Shown here: positions 32,366-40,973 of the stretch, one piece after another
How positions within the stretch are numbered: position 1 is the stretch's first letter
Layout: every line of letters starts with the position of its first letter
DNA from: WAOL01 sp964399035
Lineage (GTDB): Archaea > Thermoproteota > Thermoprotei_A > Sulfolobales > NBVN01
Reading direction: 5' to 3'
Assembly (NCBI GenBank): GCA_964399035.1
Contig: CAYNPH010000002.1
Coordinates: 1-47,653, forward strand
Length of the DNA stretch: 47,653 nucleotides
The notes under the pieces: model-generated
What the model saw: the letters and a program-made list of their open reading frames with translations, nothing else
Told to the model about the DNA's origin: nothing
The model's database searches: none
Made by a program: the position numbers and the translations under genes

Positions 32366-34900
32366 ATGGGTAAGAAGGCCATGGCGGAGATAAGGAGGAA
32401 ACTACGGGAAGTTGTTACGGAGGACTACAGGAAGTTCATTAAGCATTACTTAGCGGATGTCAAGAGAATACAGGGGCTTAGAGAGCGCCGCCTAGTGGTG
32501 GTATCGGGGGACGACCCAATTAAAGTTGGTGGTGTTACCGCCGATGTTGTGCTTAGGTTCGTTAAGAAGTTGAAGAGAATGGGGTTGCTTAAAGGACCCG
32601 TGCCAGTGCTCCACGTATTTCATGATGAGTTCCCGGATGCTAGGCAACGCGCTAAGATACTATCCAACGTGTTAGGGAAGAACCAAGACGTGGATCTCAC
32701 GCAGGCTGTGTACGAGGTCAGCAAGAAGTTCCTGGGCTCCACCTTCAAGGTACTGATAATGGACTTGGTCAACGACCTTAAGCCGAACGACGTTGGTAGG
32801 TTAATGGGCATCGTTGAGGGTGGCGGGATAATTGTTTACATGGCCCCGTCCCTCGATAGGTGGCCCAGACTAAAGACAATATTCCGCCAGAACCTAGCCG
32901 TGCCCAACCACCCTGAACCAAGGTACGTCTTCATATCTTACTTCATAAGGAAGCTCATGGAGCATAAGGGAATATACATATTTGATACCGATAACGGCAG
33001 GCTAGTCAAGACAGGCTTCCTGAAGATAAAGAAACGCCGCAGGGCGAGAGAGAAACTCAAGTTACCTAAGGATACTTTATTCCCCAAGGAAGTCTATAAA
33101 GTTGCGTTAACCCAGGATCAGGTAAACGTGATTAAGTTAATAGAGGATCACCTAGTCCCAAAGCCCGGGAAGAAGAGGGTAGCCATAGTAATAACGGCCG
33201 ATAGAGGAAGAGGGAAATCGTCAGCGGTCGGGATAGGGATCGTTGGTCTGATAAACGAGCTCATGAAGGTTAAGAACAAAGTTAGGGTAGCTGTAACTGC
33301 GTCGGCACCTCTTTCCGTCCAAGCATTCATGGAGCTAGCGAAGAAGACACTTGACGTGCTCGGCCTTAAGTATAGGGAAATAACGCGTGAGGGACAGGTG
33401 CTGGAGCTGAAGGGCGATAGGTTCAGCATAGAGTACTGGGAACCATACACCGTGCTAAGGCTGAACGTCGACGTCGTCGTTGTTGACGAGGCGGCGGGCA
33501 TACCTGTCCCCTTACTGCATAAGATCTGGAGGAAATACAAGAGGACTATATACGCGACAACGATACACGGCTACGAAGGTGCTGGAAGGGGCTTCTCCAT
33601 AAGGTTCCTCAAAAGGTTACAGGAGGACAAGAAGACCAAGCTAATTCTGTACGAAATGAAGGAACCCATAAGGTACTCGGCTGAGGACCCCATCGAGAAA
33701 TTTCAGTTCGACGTCCTACTCCTGGACGCGGAGCCGGATCCGCTTGACGAGGAGGATCTGAAGGAAATAGAAGAGGGTAACTTCGAGTACGTGAAGTATG
33801 ACCCTGAATACCTATTCTCGAAGGAAGGAGAGAGGGAGCTACGTTCTCTCTTCGGTATATACGTGTTGGCACACTACCGCAACGAACCAGATGATCTCGG
33901 GAGGATCGCTGACGCGCCACACCATAGTGTCAGGGCAGTTAAACTTAGAAAAAGCGGGAAAATCGTCGCTGCAGTGCAGCTAGCTGAGGAAGGTGGGCTA
34001 ACGGACGACATCATAGATGAGTTACTCATGGGCGGCAAGATCCCCGGGAACATAATACCTGATAGGCTACTGAAGCACCTGCGCTTAAGGGACTTCGGGA
34101 AGGGCGTCGGGTGGAGGATCGTTAGGATCGCAGTGCATAGCGACGTGCAAGGGAAGGGTATAGGCACGTACGCGTTGCAGAAAGTTATTGAGGAAGCCAA
34201 GAGGAAAGGCTATGATTGGGTAGGTGCGGGCTTCGGCGTCAGCAAGGAACTCATGAACTTCTGGATAAAGAACGGTTTCTACCCGCTCCACATGTCCCCT
34301 GACCGCAACCCCGTCAGTGGAGAGTACACGTCACTGGTGGTCAAACCCCTCAGCGAGAAGTGGGAGGAGTTAGTGGTTAGGGGGATCAAGGAATTCAGCG
34401 TTAAGTTGGTCGAGAGCCTCCATTCGGTGTATAACGACTTCGAACCTGATACCATATACCTCCTATTCAAGAAATGCCTGAGGAACAAGGAATACGCCTC
34501 TAGAATAATCATATCTGATGTGCAGTCATCGAGACTTCAAGCATATGTTGAGGGGATAATGACATTCGAGTCTGTGGGTGATGTAATGACCCTACTCTTA
34601 AAGAAAGCATTACTGATGGGATGGATAAGTGAAATCGGTGAGCTAGAGGCTTCGGTAGTCATAGCTAGGGCGCTTCAGGGGAGGGATTGGGCCTACATTT
34701 ACGAGGAGTTGCGTGTCGGTAAGGTTAAGGCGGTAACTATACTCAGGAGGGTTGCCGAGAAGCTCGGGATACGGGCGAAGATGATTAACCCAGAACCCGA
34801 GGAGGGAGGTAGGGAATCACAGAACGGAGTACTTCCTTCTGAAGAGGAGGGTGTAGGCAGCCCCAACAACGACGATAACGGCGATGGCGGCAAGAACTGA
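32366..34900 (+). CDS. tmcA: tRNA(Met) cytidine acetyltransferase TmcA
   Basis: A large RNA helicase-acetyltransferase forming N4-acetylcytidine in tRNA (and rRNA in hyperthermophiles). The start chosen is the ATG at 32366, with GATGAGGGGTG upstream; the frame is open from a TTG at 32297. In order: an N-terminal DUF1726-type domain (VVVSGDDPIKVGGVTADVV), a P-loop helicase module with VVITADRGRGKSSAVG and VVVDEAAGIPVPLL, then a GNAT domain with IAVHSDVQGKGIGTYALQ, and a helical C-terminal tRNA-binding region. The last 35 or so residues are acidic and low-complexity (ending NNDDNGDGGKN) and overlap a gene on the other strand. Confidence 0.93.
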   Translation: MGKKAMAEIRRKLREVVTEDYRKFIKHYLADVKRIQGLRERRLVVVSGDDPIKVGGVTADVVLRFVKKLKRMGLLKGPVPVLHVFHDEFPDARQRAKILSNVLGKNQDVDLTQAVYEVSKKFLGSTFKVLIMDLVNDLKPNDVGRLMGIVEGGGIIVYMAPSLDRWPRLKTIFRQNLAVPNHPEPRYVFISYFIRKLMEHKGIYIFDTDNGRLVKTGFLKIKKRRRAREKLKLPKDTLFPKEVYKVALTQDQVNVIKLIEDHLVPKPGKKRVAIVITADRGRGKSSAVGIGIVGLINELMKVKNKVRVAVTASAPLSVQAFMELAKKTLDVLGLKYREITREGQVLELKGDRFSIEYWEPYTVLRLNVDVVVVDEAAGIPVPLLHKIWRKYKRTIYATTIHGYEGAGRGFSIRFLKRLQEDKKTKLILYEMKEPIRYSAEDPIEKFQFDVLLLDAEPDPLDEEDLKEIEEGNFEYVKYDPEYLFSKEGERELRSLFGIYVLAHYRNEPDDLGRIADAPHHSVRAVKLRKSGKIVAAVQLAEEGGLTDDIIDELLMGGKIPGNIIPDRLLKHLRLRDFGKGVGWRIVRIAVHSDVQGKGIGTYALQKVIEEAKRKGYDWVGAGFGVSKELMNFWIKNGFYPLHMSPDRNPVSGEYTSLVVKPLSEKWEELVVRGIKEFSVKLVESLHSVYNDFEPDTIYLLFKKCLRNKEYASRIIISDVQSSRLQAYVEGIMTFESVGDVMTLLLKKALLMGWISEIGELEASVVIARALQGRDWAYIYEELRVGKVKAVTILRRVAEKLGIRAKMINPEPEEGGRESQNGVLPSEEEGVGSPNNDDNGDGGKN

Positions 34901-35266
34901 GACGCCTTCTGCAGTCAACACGCCCACGCTTTGCGACGCCAGTAAGGTATACTTAACGTTAAATGTGAACCTACCCACATGGACACTTACCTCACCGTTC
35001 CCCTGCCCGGGCTTGATGGCGGCCGAAATCACTTCAGCAAGAGTCACTCCCGTCCCGGGGATCCTGAGGAGGTGCGGGTTCACGTAACTTACTCCAGCAC
35101 CTCTAGTGAGGTAGCACGCAGATTCCGCTATCCTTCCCTCGTTCGTCAACAGCACGTCGCAGAAGAGCGTGTAGTTCCCTATAGTTACGTAAACACCGTA
35201 CTCATACACCGGCACGTAAATCACGAGTGATAATGCCATCGCCACCGCAAGTGCTTCCTTCAACAC
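34817..35266 (-). CDS. small membrane-anchored protein, function unknown
   Basis: A 149-residue protein with an N-terminal hydrophobic helix (EALAVAMALSLVIYVPVY), likely a signal or anchor. An extracytoplasmic beta-rich middle contains a possible disulfide pair (LFCDVLL, SACYLT). A C-terminal membrane helix (VLAAIAVIVVVGAAYTLLF) is followed by RRKYSVL, so the tail is probably cytoplasmic. It overlaps the 3' end of tmcA by 84 bases on the opposite strand. It is divergent from the acyl-CoA synthetase gene. The family is not recognised. Confidence 0.75.
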   Translation of the reverse strand: MLKEALAVAMALSLVIYVPVYEYGVYVTIGNYTLFCDVLLTNEGRIAESACYLTRGAGVSYVNPHLLRIPGTGVTLAEVISAAIKPGQGNGEVSVHVGRFTFNVKYTLLASQSVGVLTAEGVSVLAAIAVIVVVGAAYTLLFRRKYSVL

Positions 35267-35345
35267 GCTACAGCACCTGTGCTACATGGTTGGTATGGTT
35301 ACTCCTTAATAAATGAAGCCTAGGGAAGGCGCTAGGATGGTGTAC

Positions 35346-35365
35346 TGTTAGACAAAGGTCTAACA
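35346..35365 (+). promoter_or_regulatory. inverted repeat upstream of the acyl-CoA synthetase TATA box
   Basis: TGTTAGAC-AAAG-GTCTAACA is a perfect palindrome with 8-base arms. A TATA-like CTTTTAAAT follows at 35381-35389, and the gene's ATG is at 35421. A palindrome just upstream of a TATA box fits an activator site, though it could also serve the divergent membrane protein gene. Confidence 0.55.
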
Positions 35366-35420
35366 CCTCTTTAACACTATCTTTTAAATCCCAATCCCCT
35401 ATAAGGCTCGGGGAATCGTT

Positions 35421-36830
35421 ATGGATCCGAAGCTAGAGGCTTTATTCAAGCCTCGGTCAATAGCGGTCGTCGGGGCTTCAAGGAAGCCAGGTAAGATAGG
35501 CTTCGAGATACTGCGCAACATCATCGAGTACGGCTTTAAGGGGAAGGTGTACCCGGTAAACCCGAAGGCCAAAGAAATATTGGGGCTTAAAGCGTATCCG
35601 AGCCTCTCGGCAGTCCCGGAAGACATCGACATGGTCGTAGTTTCAGTGCCAGCCCAGTACGTGCTTGACGTGATTGATGAGGCGGGGAAGAAGAACGCGA
35701 AGGTAGCGGTCGTGATAACCTCTGGCTTCAAAGAGATCGGGAGGGCCGATTTAGAGGAGGAACTAGTCAGAAGGGCGAGGAAGTGGGGCATAAGGGTACT
35801 AGGCCCCAACATCTTCGGCATGATTTACACTCCAGCAAGGCTCAACGCTTCCTTCGGCCCCACCGACGTAATATCTGGCTCGGTGGCCTTCATAACGCAG
35901 TCGGGTGCATTAGGCATAGCCTTGATGGGCATGACAATAGTTGAGAGGATAGGTGTCTCAGCGATAATTAGTATAGGTAATAAGGCAGACATAGACGACG
36001 CTGACCTCCTCGAGTACCTAGCAGAGGATCCCAACACGAAGGTGATACTGATTTACTTAGAGGGTGTGACCGACGGCAAGAAGTTCCTGAAGGTAGCTCA
36101 GAAGGTCACACTAAAGAAGCCAATAATAGTCGTCAAGGCAGGCAGAACGGAGGCTGGAGCTAAGGCCGTCGCGTCCCATACGGGCTCGCTCGCGGGCAAC
36201 GTCGTGATTTACTCAACACTCTTCAAGCAGACAGGCATACTCCAAGCAAGGAACGTGGAGGAAGCCTTCGACTGGGCTAGGGCGTTCTCCTACCTACCGG
36301 AGTACAAGGGCGGTAAACTAGTCCTAGTAACTAACGGTGGAGGCGCGGGAGTACTCTCAACCGACACCCTGTCAGAGAACGGCGTTAAGCTGGAGCCACC
36401 GCCGAAGAGTTTGGTGGACGCGCTCAAGCCAAAGCTACCGGGCTTCGCATCTCTAGGCAACCCCATAGACGTCACTGGCATGATCAGCAACGAAGGCTTC
36501 GTGGATGCCATAATGGAGGCCCTCAACAATCCGGAGGTTGGTGCTGTAATGGGTATTTACTGCCAGACCGCAGTAACGGATCCGACCGTCATAGCCAGTA
36601 TGATAGTGAGGAAGGTGAAGGCGATGGGTGGGTTGCCGAAGCCGCTGGTCCTAACGCTCATCGGTGGTGAGGAGTGCTACTGGGCGGTAACTAAGCTGAA
36701 CAGCGCTAAGATACCAACGTACCCGATGCCCGAGAGGGCTGCGTCAACGATTGCTGCCGTGATCAACTACGCACGCATGAGGGAGGAGGTCAAGCGTCGC
36801 CTAAGCGAGTTAAACGAGGTAAGTGACTAG
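35421..36830 (+). CDS. acdA: ADP-forming acyl-CoA (acetyl-CoA) synthetase, alpha subunit
   Basis: A 469-residue protein with a CoA-binding Rossmann domain (SIAVVGASRKPGKIGFEIL), a succinyl-CoA-ligase-like domain (ITQSGALGIA) and the phospho-His loop VASHTGSLAG with His253. These enzymes make ATP from acetyl-CoA or other acyl-CoAs with release of the acid. The length matches the alpha chain of the two-subunit form; the ATP-grasp beta subunit is not next to it, so it must lie elsewhere. In some crenarchaea related enzymes work in the reverse, acid-activating direction, so the substrate is uncertain. A strong palindrome and TATA box precede it. Confidence 0.9.
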   Translation: MDPKLEALFKPRSIAVVGASRKPGKIGFEILRNIIEYGFKGKVYPVNPKAKEILGLKAYPSLSAVPEDIDMVVVSVPAQYVLDVIDEAGKKNAKVAVVITSGFKEIGRADLEEELVRRARKWGIRVLGPNIFGMIYTPARLNASFGPTDVISGSVAFITQSGALGIALMGMTIVERIGVSAIISIGNKADIDDADLLEYLAEDPNTKVILIYLEGVTDGKKFLKVAQKVTLKKPIIVVKAGRTEAGAKAVASHTGSLAGNVVIYSTLFKQTGILQARNVEEAFDWARAFSYLPEYKGGKLVLVTNGGGAGVLSTDTLSENGVKLEPPPKSLVDALKPKLPGFASLGNPIDVTGMISNEGFVDAIMEALNNPEVGAVMGIYCQTAVTDPTVIASMIVRKVKAMGGLPKPLVLTLIGGEECYWAVTKLNSAKIPTYPMPERAASTIAAVINYARMREEVKRRLSELNEVSD

Positions 36831-36897
36831 CCTCCTCATAACCAAGAACTTTAATCACTCAACAAGTCTTCCCCAAGTCCCCACCCTGATTAGCTAA

Positions 36898-36907
36898 GCT
36901 TAAAAAC
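36898..36907 (+). promoter_or_regulatory. TATA box for the uL12 gene
   Basis: GCTTAAAAAC lies about 35 bases before the ATG at 36940 and is followed by GGTGGTGA as Shine-Dalgarno at 36927-36934. Confidence 0.55.
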
Positions 36908-36939
36908 GCCACACCCCCAACATATCGGTGGTGAAGCGG

Positions 36940-37263
36940 ATGGAGTACGTGTACGCATCCCTGCTACTTCACTCAGCAGGAAAGGAGATAACTGAGGAGA
37001 ACGTCAAGAAGGTGTTAGAGGCGGCTGGAATACAGGTGGACGAGAACAGGGTTAAGATGCTGGTGGCGGCCCTCAAGGAGATAAACATTGAGGAAGTAAT
37101 TAAGCAGGCAACCGCGGCACCCGTAGTACCGGCGGCTGCGCCCACGGCACCAGCGGCTGCGGGTGCTCCTGCCGAGGAAAAGAAGGAGGAGGAAGAGGAG
37201 GAAGAAGAGAAGGAAGTTAGTGAAGAGGAGATCGCTGAGGGCATATCATCACTATTCGGCTAA
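36940..37263 (+). CDS. rpl12: ribosomal stalk protein P1 (archaeal L12)
   Basis: A 107-residue acidic stalk protein. The N-terminal dimerisation helix region MEYVYASLLLHSAGKEITEENV is followed by the Ala/Pro hinge (AAPVVPAAAPTAPAAAGAP), a long Glu/Lys run and the factor-binding end AEGISSLFG. The start chosen is the ATG at 36940; an in-frame GTG at 36928 lies within the Shine-Dalgarno. It recruits elongation and initiation GTPases. It stands alone here, without the uL1, uL10 and uL11 genes it usually follows. Confidence 0.95.
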   Translation: MEYVYASLLLHSAGKEITEENVKKVLEAAGIQVDENRVKMLVAALKEINIEEVIKQATAAPVVPAAAPTAPAAAGAPAEEKKEEEEEEEEKEVSEEEIAEGISSLFG

Positions 37264-37283
37264 CAAGAAACAGAGACACACGA

Positions 37284-37323
37284 GAAGTTTTTCCGAGCAC
37301 CCCAATAAAGCTGGCACGCCAGC
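37284..37323 (+). terminator. T-run and hairpin after rpl12
   Basis: GAAGTTTTTCC at about 37284-37294 is an archaeal-style T-run about 20 bases after the stop. A GCTGGC-AC-GCCAGC palindrome follows at 37310-37323. The T-run alone would suffice for archaeal termination; the role of the palindrome is unclear. Confidence 0.4.
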
Positions 37324-37449
37324 GGATCGACTTAATCATTATTTTAACATGTCCGCGTTACTCAGGGCTAGCTTTACTGTCTCAGATCCTCAGCAATTTG
37401 TTTAAGCCTTCCAAACCACCTTAACTTAGTCAGCGCGCTAGCGAGGGTG

Positions 37450-38319
37450 ATGGGCACGCGTGTGCGGCTAGTAGGGTTCGACAGCTTAGGCGTTAGATCC
37501 ATGGCGACGTTCATTGAAACTCCCGACGTCACGATATTCATAGACCCGGCCGTCTCGCTGGCGCCTCGAAGGTACTCACTACCGCCACACGAACTCGAGT
37601 GGAGGAGACTTGAGGAGGTAGCTAAGGATATTGAGAAGCTAGCGAGTGAAGCCGACGTAATAGTAATCACTCACTACCACTACGACCACCACGACCCCGG
37701 CAAGCACGTCCCCCTGGACATCTACGATGGCAAGGTCGTTATTGTGAAGGATCCTAAGAACAACATTAACGTGTCTCAGAGGATACGTTCATCTAAGTTC
37801 CTTAAGCTAATACGGGATAGGGTACGTGAGCTTAAGGTCGCAGACGGCGCCGAGTACGTGTTCGGCAGAACTAAGTTGCGGTTCTCGGCCCCCTGCCCTC
37901 ACGGCGCAACACCTAAGTTAGGGTACGTAGTTCAGGTACTGGTTAATGATGGTGACCGTAGACTCCTTTTCACATCGGATGTGGAGGGCCCGATACTAAA
38001 GGAGTCCCTAGGATTCATCGTGGAGTCGGCGCCTGACATAATCATAGTGGATGGCCCGCCCACCTACCTCCTAGGCTACAAGTTCGGTGTTGAGGAGTTA
38101 AGGGAAGCCGTAAGCAACCTACGGGTAATGGCCTCCCTAAACACGGAACCCGTGATAGTGCTTGACCATCACCTACTAAGGGACCTCAACTACAGAGATC
38201 TCTTCAGCGACGTGGTGCGCGGCACGCCGGGTAAAGCACGTATCGTGACGGCGGCTGAGTTCGAGGGTCGGGAACCCCTACTGCTTGAGGCTAGGAGGCG
38301 CGAGCTTTATGGGCGGTGA
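37450..38319 (+). CDS. UPF0282 metallo-beta-lactamase-fold hydrolase (COG2248)
   Basis: A 289-residue protein with the metal motif TH-x-H-x-DHH in VITHYHYDHHDPG near residue 75, a CPHG segment in the fourth strand region, and LLFTSDVEGP carrying the bridging Asp. LDHHLLRDLNYRD lies near the end. The set is typical of the archaeal UPF0282 family, predicted metal-dependent hydrolases without a known substrate. GTG and ATG codons are adjacent at 37447 and 37450. It overlaps the radical SAM gene by 11 bases, suggesting related function or shared expression. Confidence 0.85.
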   Translation: MGTRVRLVGFDSLGVRSMATFIETPDVTIFIDPAVSLAPRRYSLPPHELEWRRLEEVAKDIEKLASEADVIVITHYHYDHHDPGKHVPLDIYDGKVVIVKDPKNNINVSQRIRSSKFLKLIRDRVRELKVADGAEYVFGRTKLRFSAPCPHGATPKLGYVVQVLVNDGDRRLLFTSDVEGPILKESLGFIVESAPDIIIVDGPPTYLLGYKFGVEELREAVSNLRVMASLNTEPVIVLDHHLLRDLNYRDLFSDVVRGTPGKARIVTAAEFEGREPLLLEARRRELYGR

Positions 38320-39106
38320 GGGCTCGCTAGAGAAAGGGTATGACCCAGTAGTGCTGGCATCAGTGGTCCGCCCTAAGGTCTCGGAAGTCATTAACGGTGA
38401 GGAGTACAGGAGGTACTTCAGGTTCAGGGGCGGGAGATGGTATGGGGGCATAGCGACAGGGGACGTCATAGGCTGTAACTTAAGGTGCGGTTTCTGCTGG
38501 GCATGGTATTTCCGCGATGACTACACGCGCGGGGAACTCCTAAGTCCTAGGGAGTCGTGGAGGAGGCTTTACAAAATAGCGAGTAAGCGTGGGTACAGGC
38601 TCGTAAGGTTAAGCGGCGGCGAACCTACCATAACCCGTGACCATGTGCTCGAGGTCGCGGAACTTGCTAGGCGGGCTGGCATGATCTTCGTACTTGAGAC
38701 TAACGGGATCCTAATAGGCAATGACAGGAGTTACGCCAGGGATCTAGCCGAACTCGGCAACGTATTCGTTAGGGTGTCATTCAAGGGCGTCACCCCCCAG
38801 GAATTCGCCAGGTTGACGGGTGCCAGACCGGAGTTCTTCGAGCTTCAATTTCAAGCACTGAGGAACCTCATAAGCGAGGGTATGGAGCCTGGTGAGGAGG
38901 TCATTGCGGCAGCGATGATATCGTTCAGTGACGACAAGGACATAGCTCGCTTCGTCCTGAAGTTAACCGAGATTGACGAGAGGTTAGCCCGCGTGGACTG
39001 GGAGGTAATCTTCATGTACCCGCACGTTAAGGAGATCCTAAGAAGGAGCGGTCTGAAACCTAAGAGGTTCGTTGACCCGGACAGGATACCTGATGAGATG
39101 GTGTGA
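38309..39106 (+). CDS. radical SAM protein
   Basis: A 265-residue protein using the ATG at 38309 inside the end of the upstream gene. The 4Fe-4S/SAM motif is GCNLRCGFCWAW (Cys56, 60, 63), an exact C-x3-C-x2-C. VRLSGGEPTITRDHV is the GGE SAM-binding segment, and VLETNGILIG follows. It resembles archaeal activating-enzyme or MoaA-like radical SAM proteins without auxiliary Cys clusters. The substrate is unknown. It is co-transcribed with the UPF0282 hydrolase. Confidence 0.88.
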   Translation: MGGEGSLEKGYDPVVLASVVRPKVSEVINGEEYRRYFRFRGGRWYGGIATGDVIGCNLRCGFCWAWYFRDDYTRGELLSPRESWRRLYKIASKRGYRLVRLSGGEPTITRDHVLEVAELARRAGMIFVLETNGILIGNDRSYARDLAELGNVFVRVSFKGVTPQEFARLTGARPEFFELQFQALRNLISEGMEPGEEVIAAAMISFSDDKDIARFVLKLTEIDERLARVDWEVIFMYPHVKEILRRSGLKPKRFVDPDRIPDEMV

Positions 39107-39135
39107 GGGCTTTAAAGGCGTGGTAACTTCTTGAC

Positions 39136-39528
39136 TTGGTGGGTGAGCTGAAGCTTCAGGAGCTAGAGCAGTTCATGTTCTCGAACCTCGCGAACCTGAT
39201 GGAGGAGTGTAGCGATGTCTGCACGGAGGGTAAGCCACCTTCAGTAAGCATAGTTGAGGGCGTCATCTATAGTGGATGTGACCTATGCCTCATTAGGGCG
39301 GCGCTGGATAAGGTTAACCCGCCATCGGTATCCATAGTGTTTCGGGATGGGCGTTACGGTGAGTTCGTGTTCCTTGATCAATACGTTCTTGAGCTAACGG
39401 AGGAGTCCGCTCAGCTAATACCTATCCAAGAATTTAATGAACGGCTTGATGACCTAGAGACATTCGGCCTCATATCTGAGGAGGATCGCCGCGTGCTTGA
39501 GAAATGGCTTCGTAAGGCACCAAAATAA
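39136..39528 (+). CDS. uncharacterised protein
   Basis: A 130-residue acidic protein, not recognised. The N-terminal half has cysteines in ECSDVCTEGK and SGCDLCLIRA; the latter C-x2-C with the former could form a metal site. The C-terminal part is helical (FNERLDDLETFGLISEEDRRVLEKWL). A TATA-like CTTTAAAGG at 39110-39118 is very close to the start, so the mRNA is probably nearly leaderless. Confidence 0.65.
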   Translation: MVGELKLQELEQFMFSNLANLMEECSDVCTEGKPPSVSIVEGVIYSGCDLCLIRAALDKVNPPSVSIVFRDGRYGEFVFLDQYVLELTEESAQLIPIQEFNERLDDLETFGLISEEDRRVLEKWLRKAPK

Positions 39529-39587
39529 ATGTTGGAGTACCCAAAACCTAATAATACGTCTGCGTTAACGTAAGAACGGTGTAGTAG

Positions 39588-40760
39588 TTGAGGTTTTACA
39601 CGGCTTCTGAAGAGGATATACTGTCGGGTAAGATCACCGACATATACTTCATCAGGACAAAGAAGATCATTGCCGCCAAGCACCTTGAGGATGTAAGGGT
39701 TAGGATGGAGATACACACGGGCTCGCTCCCAGAGAAGTACTCTTGGGCCGTGTACGCGGGCTTGGAGGAAGCGCTGAAGTTACTTGAGGGTAAGCCACTT
39801 GACGTCTATTCCCTTCCTGAGGGGACTCTAATCAGGGATAACTTCCCTGTGATGGTCATCGAGGGCAGATACTACGACATATGCGAGTACGAGACGCCGT
39901 TGCTTGGGATACTCCGCCACTACACGTCAGTCGCGTCTAGGGCGGCTAGATTCAAGAAGTTAGCGATGGATAGGGTAATACTGTACTTCGGGTTGCGGGG
40001 CGCGCACCCAGCGATAGCGCCCATGCTTGACAGGGCCGCATATATAGGCGGGTTAGACGGCGTCTCAGGAGCCTTCAACGAGGAGACGATAGGGGTTAAG
40101 CCCTCCGGGACTATGCCGCACGCCCTAATACTGGTCTTCGGGGATGAGGTCGAGGCTTGGAAGGCGTACGATGAGGTACTCGACGAGAGCGTGCCGAGGA
40201 TAGCGTTGATAGACACGTTCAACGACGAACGGTTCGCCGCTGTTAAAGCGGTCGAGGCGCTAGGGGATAGGCTCTACGGGGTACGGCTGGACACGCCAAG
40301 GAGTAGGCGTGGTAATATGAAGGCGATAATTAGGGAGATACTGTGGACACTGAGGCTGATGGGGAAGGAAGGGAAGGTGAAGATAGTTGTCAGCGGCGGG
40401 ATTGGGGAGAAGGCGGTAGCTGAGTTACGTGACGTCGCGGACGCCTTCGGCGTAGGCACTGCAATAACGTACCCGCCATCAGTGGACATGAGCATGGATA
40501 TAGTTGAAATTGAGCGCAACGGCGAGTGGATACCCTACAGCAAGAGAGGGAAGGACCCCGGCGCTAAGAAGGTGTTCAGGTGCGGCACCCTAGACTACGA
40601 AGTAGTTAGGTTCGGAACGCAGCCAAGCAAGTGCCACGAGGACATCATGGTTAAGTGGCTCGACAACGGCCGCCTAGTGAGGGAACTACCCAGCCCGCAG
40701 GAAATCCGCGATTACGTGCTGAAGCAGCTACGGGAAGCGCCGGACATAGAGCCACGTTGA
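39588..40760 (+). CDS. nicotinate phosphoribosyltransferase
   Basis: A 390-residue NAD-salvage enzyme of the archaeal short type. FYTASEEDILSGKITDIYFIR is the N-terminus typical of the family, HYTSVASRAARFKKLA precedes the active site and FGLRGAHPAIAPMLDRAAYIGG is diagnostic. ALIDTFNDERFAAV and VSGGIGEKAVAEL form the barrel phosphate-binding part. Near the C-terminus RCGTLDYEVV and SKCHEDIM supply cysteines that may bind zinc. TTG start. Confidence 0.92.
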   Translation: MRFYTASEEDILSGKITDIYFIRTKKIIAAKHLEDVRVRMEIHTGSLPEKYSWAVYAGLEEALKLLEGKPLDVYSLPEGTLIRDNFPVMVIEGRYYDICEYETPLLGILRHYTSVASRAARFKKLAMDRVILYFGLRGAHPAIAPMLDRAAYIGGLDGVSGAFNEETIGVKPSGTMPHALILVFGDEVEAWKAYDEVLDESVPRIALIDTFNDERFAAVKAVEALGDRLYGVRLDTPRSRRGNMKAIIREILWTLRLMGKEGKVKIVVSGGIGEKAVAELRDVADAFGVGTAITYPPSVDMSMDIVEIERNGEWIPYSKRGKDPGAKKVFRCGTLDYEVVRFGTQPSKCHEDIMVKWLDNGRLVRELPSPQEIRDYVLKQLREAPDIEPR

Positions 40761-40846
40761 GCACGCCTTCCCGCAATCAATCATCTCGACAATAATTTCT
40801 TCCGGGGTCACCTGCTTGATCAACAATTGAGAATTAAGGGCCGGTA

Positions 40847-40922
40847 TGGTGGACCGGCCGGGACTTGAACCCGGGGCCTCCGCCGTGCGAGGGCGGCGCT
40901 CTTCCAGCTGAGCTACCGGCCC
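40847..40922 (-). tRNA. tRNA-Ala (anticodon CGC), CCA encoded
   Basis: The minus strand folds as a full cloverleaf. The acceptor GGGCCGG/CCGGTCC includes the G3-U70 pair that marks alanine tRNAs. The anticodon arm is CCGCC-CTCGCAC-GGCGG (so CGC), and the T-arm carries GGTTCAAGTCC. The discriminator is A (40850) and CCA follows in the DNA (40849-40847). A TATA-like GCTTAAAAAT lies upstream on the minus strand near 40943-40952. Confidence 0.96.
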
Positions 40923-40973
40923 ATAGATATGGTGAGATTACGAATTTTTAAGCCTTCAGCCGCGCCACTTGCG

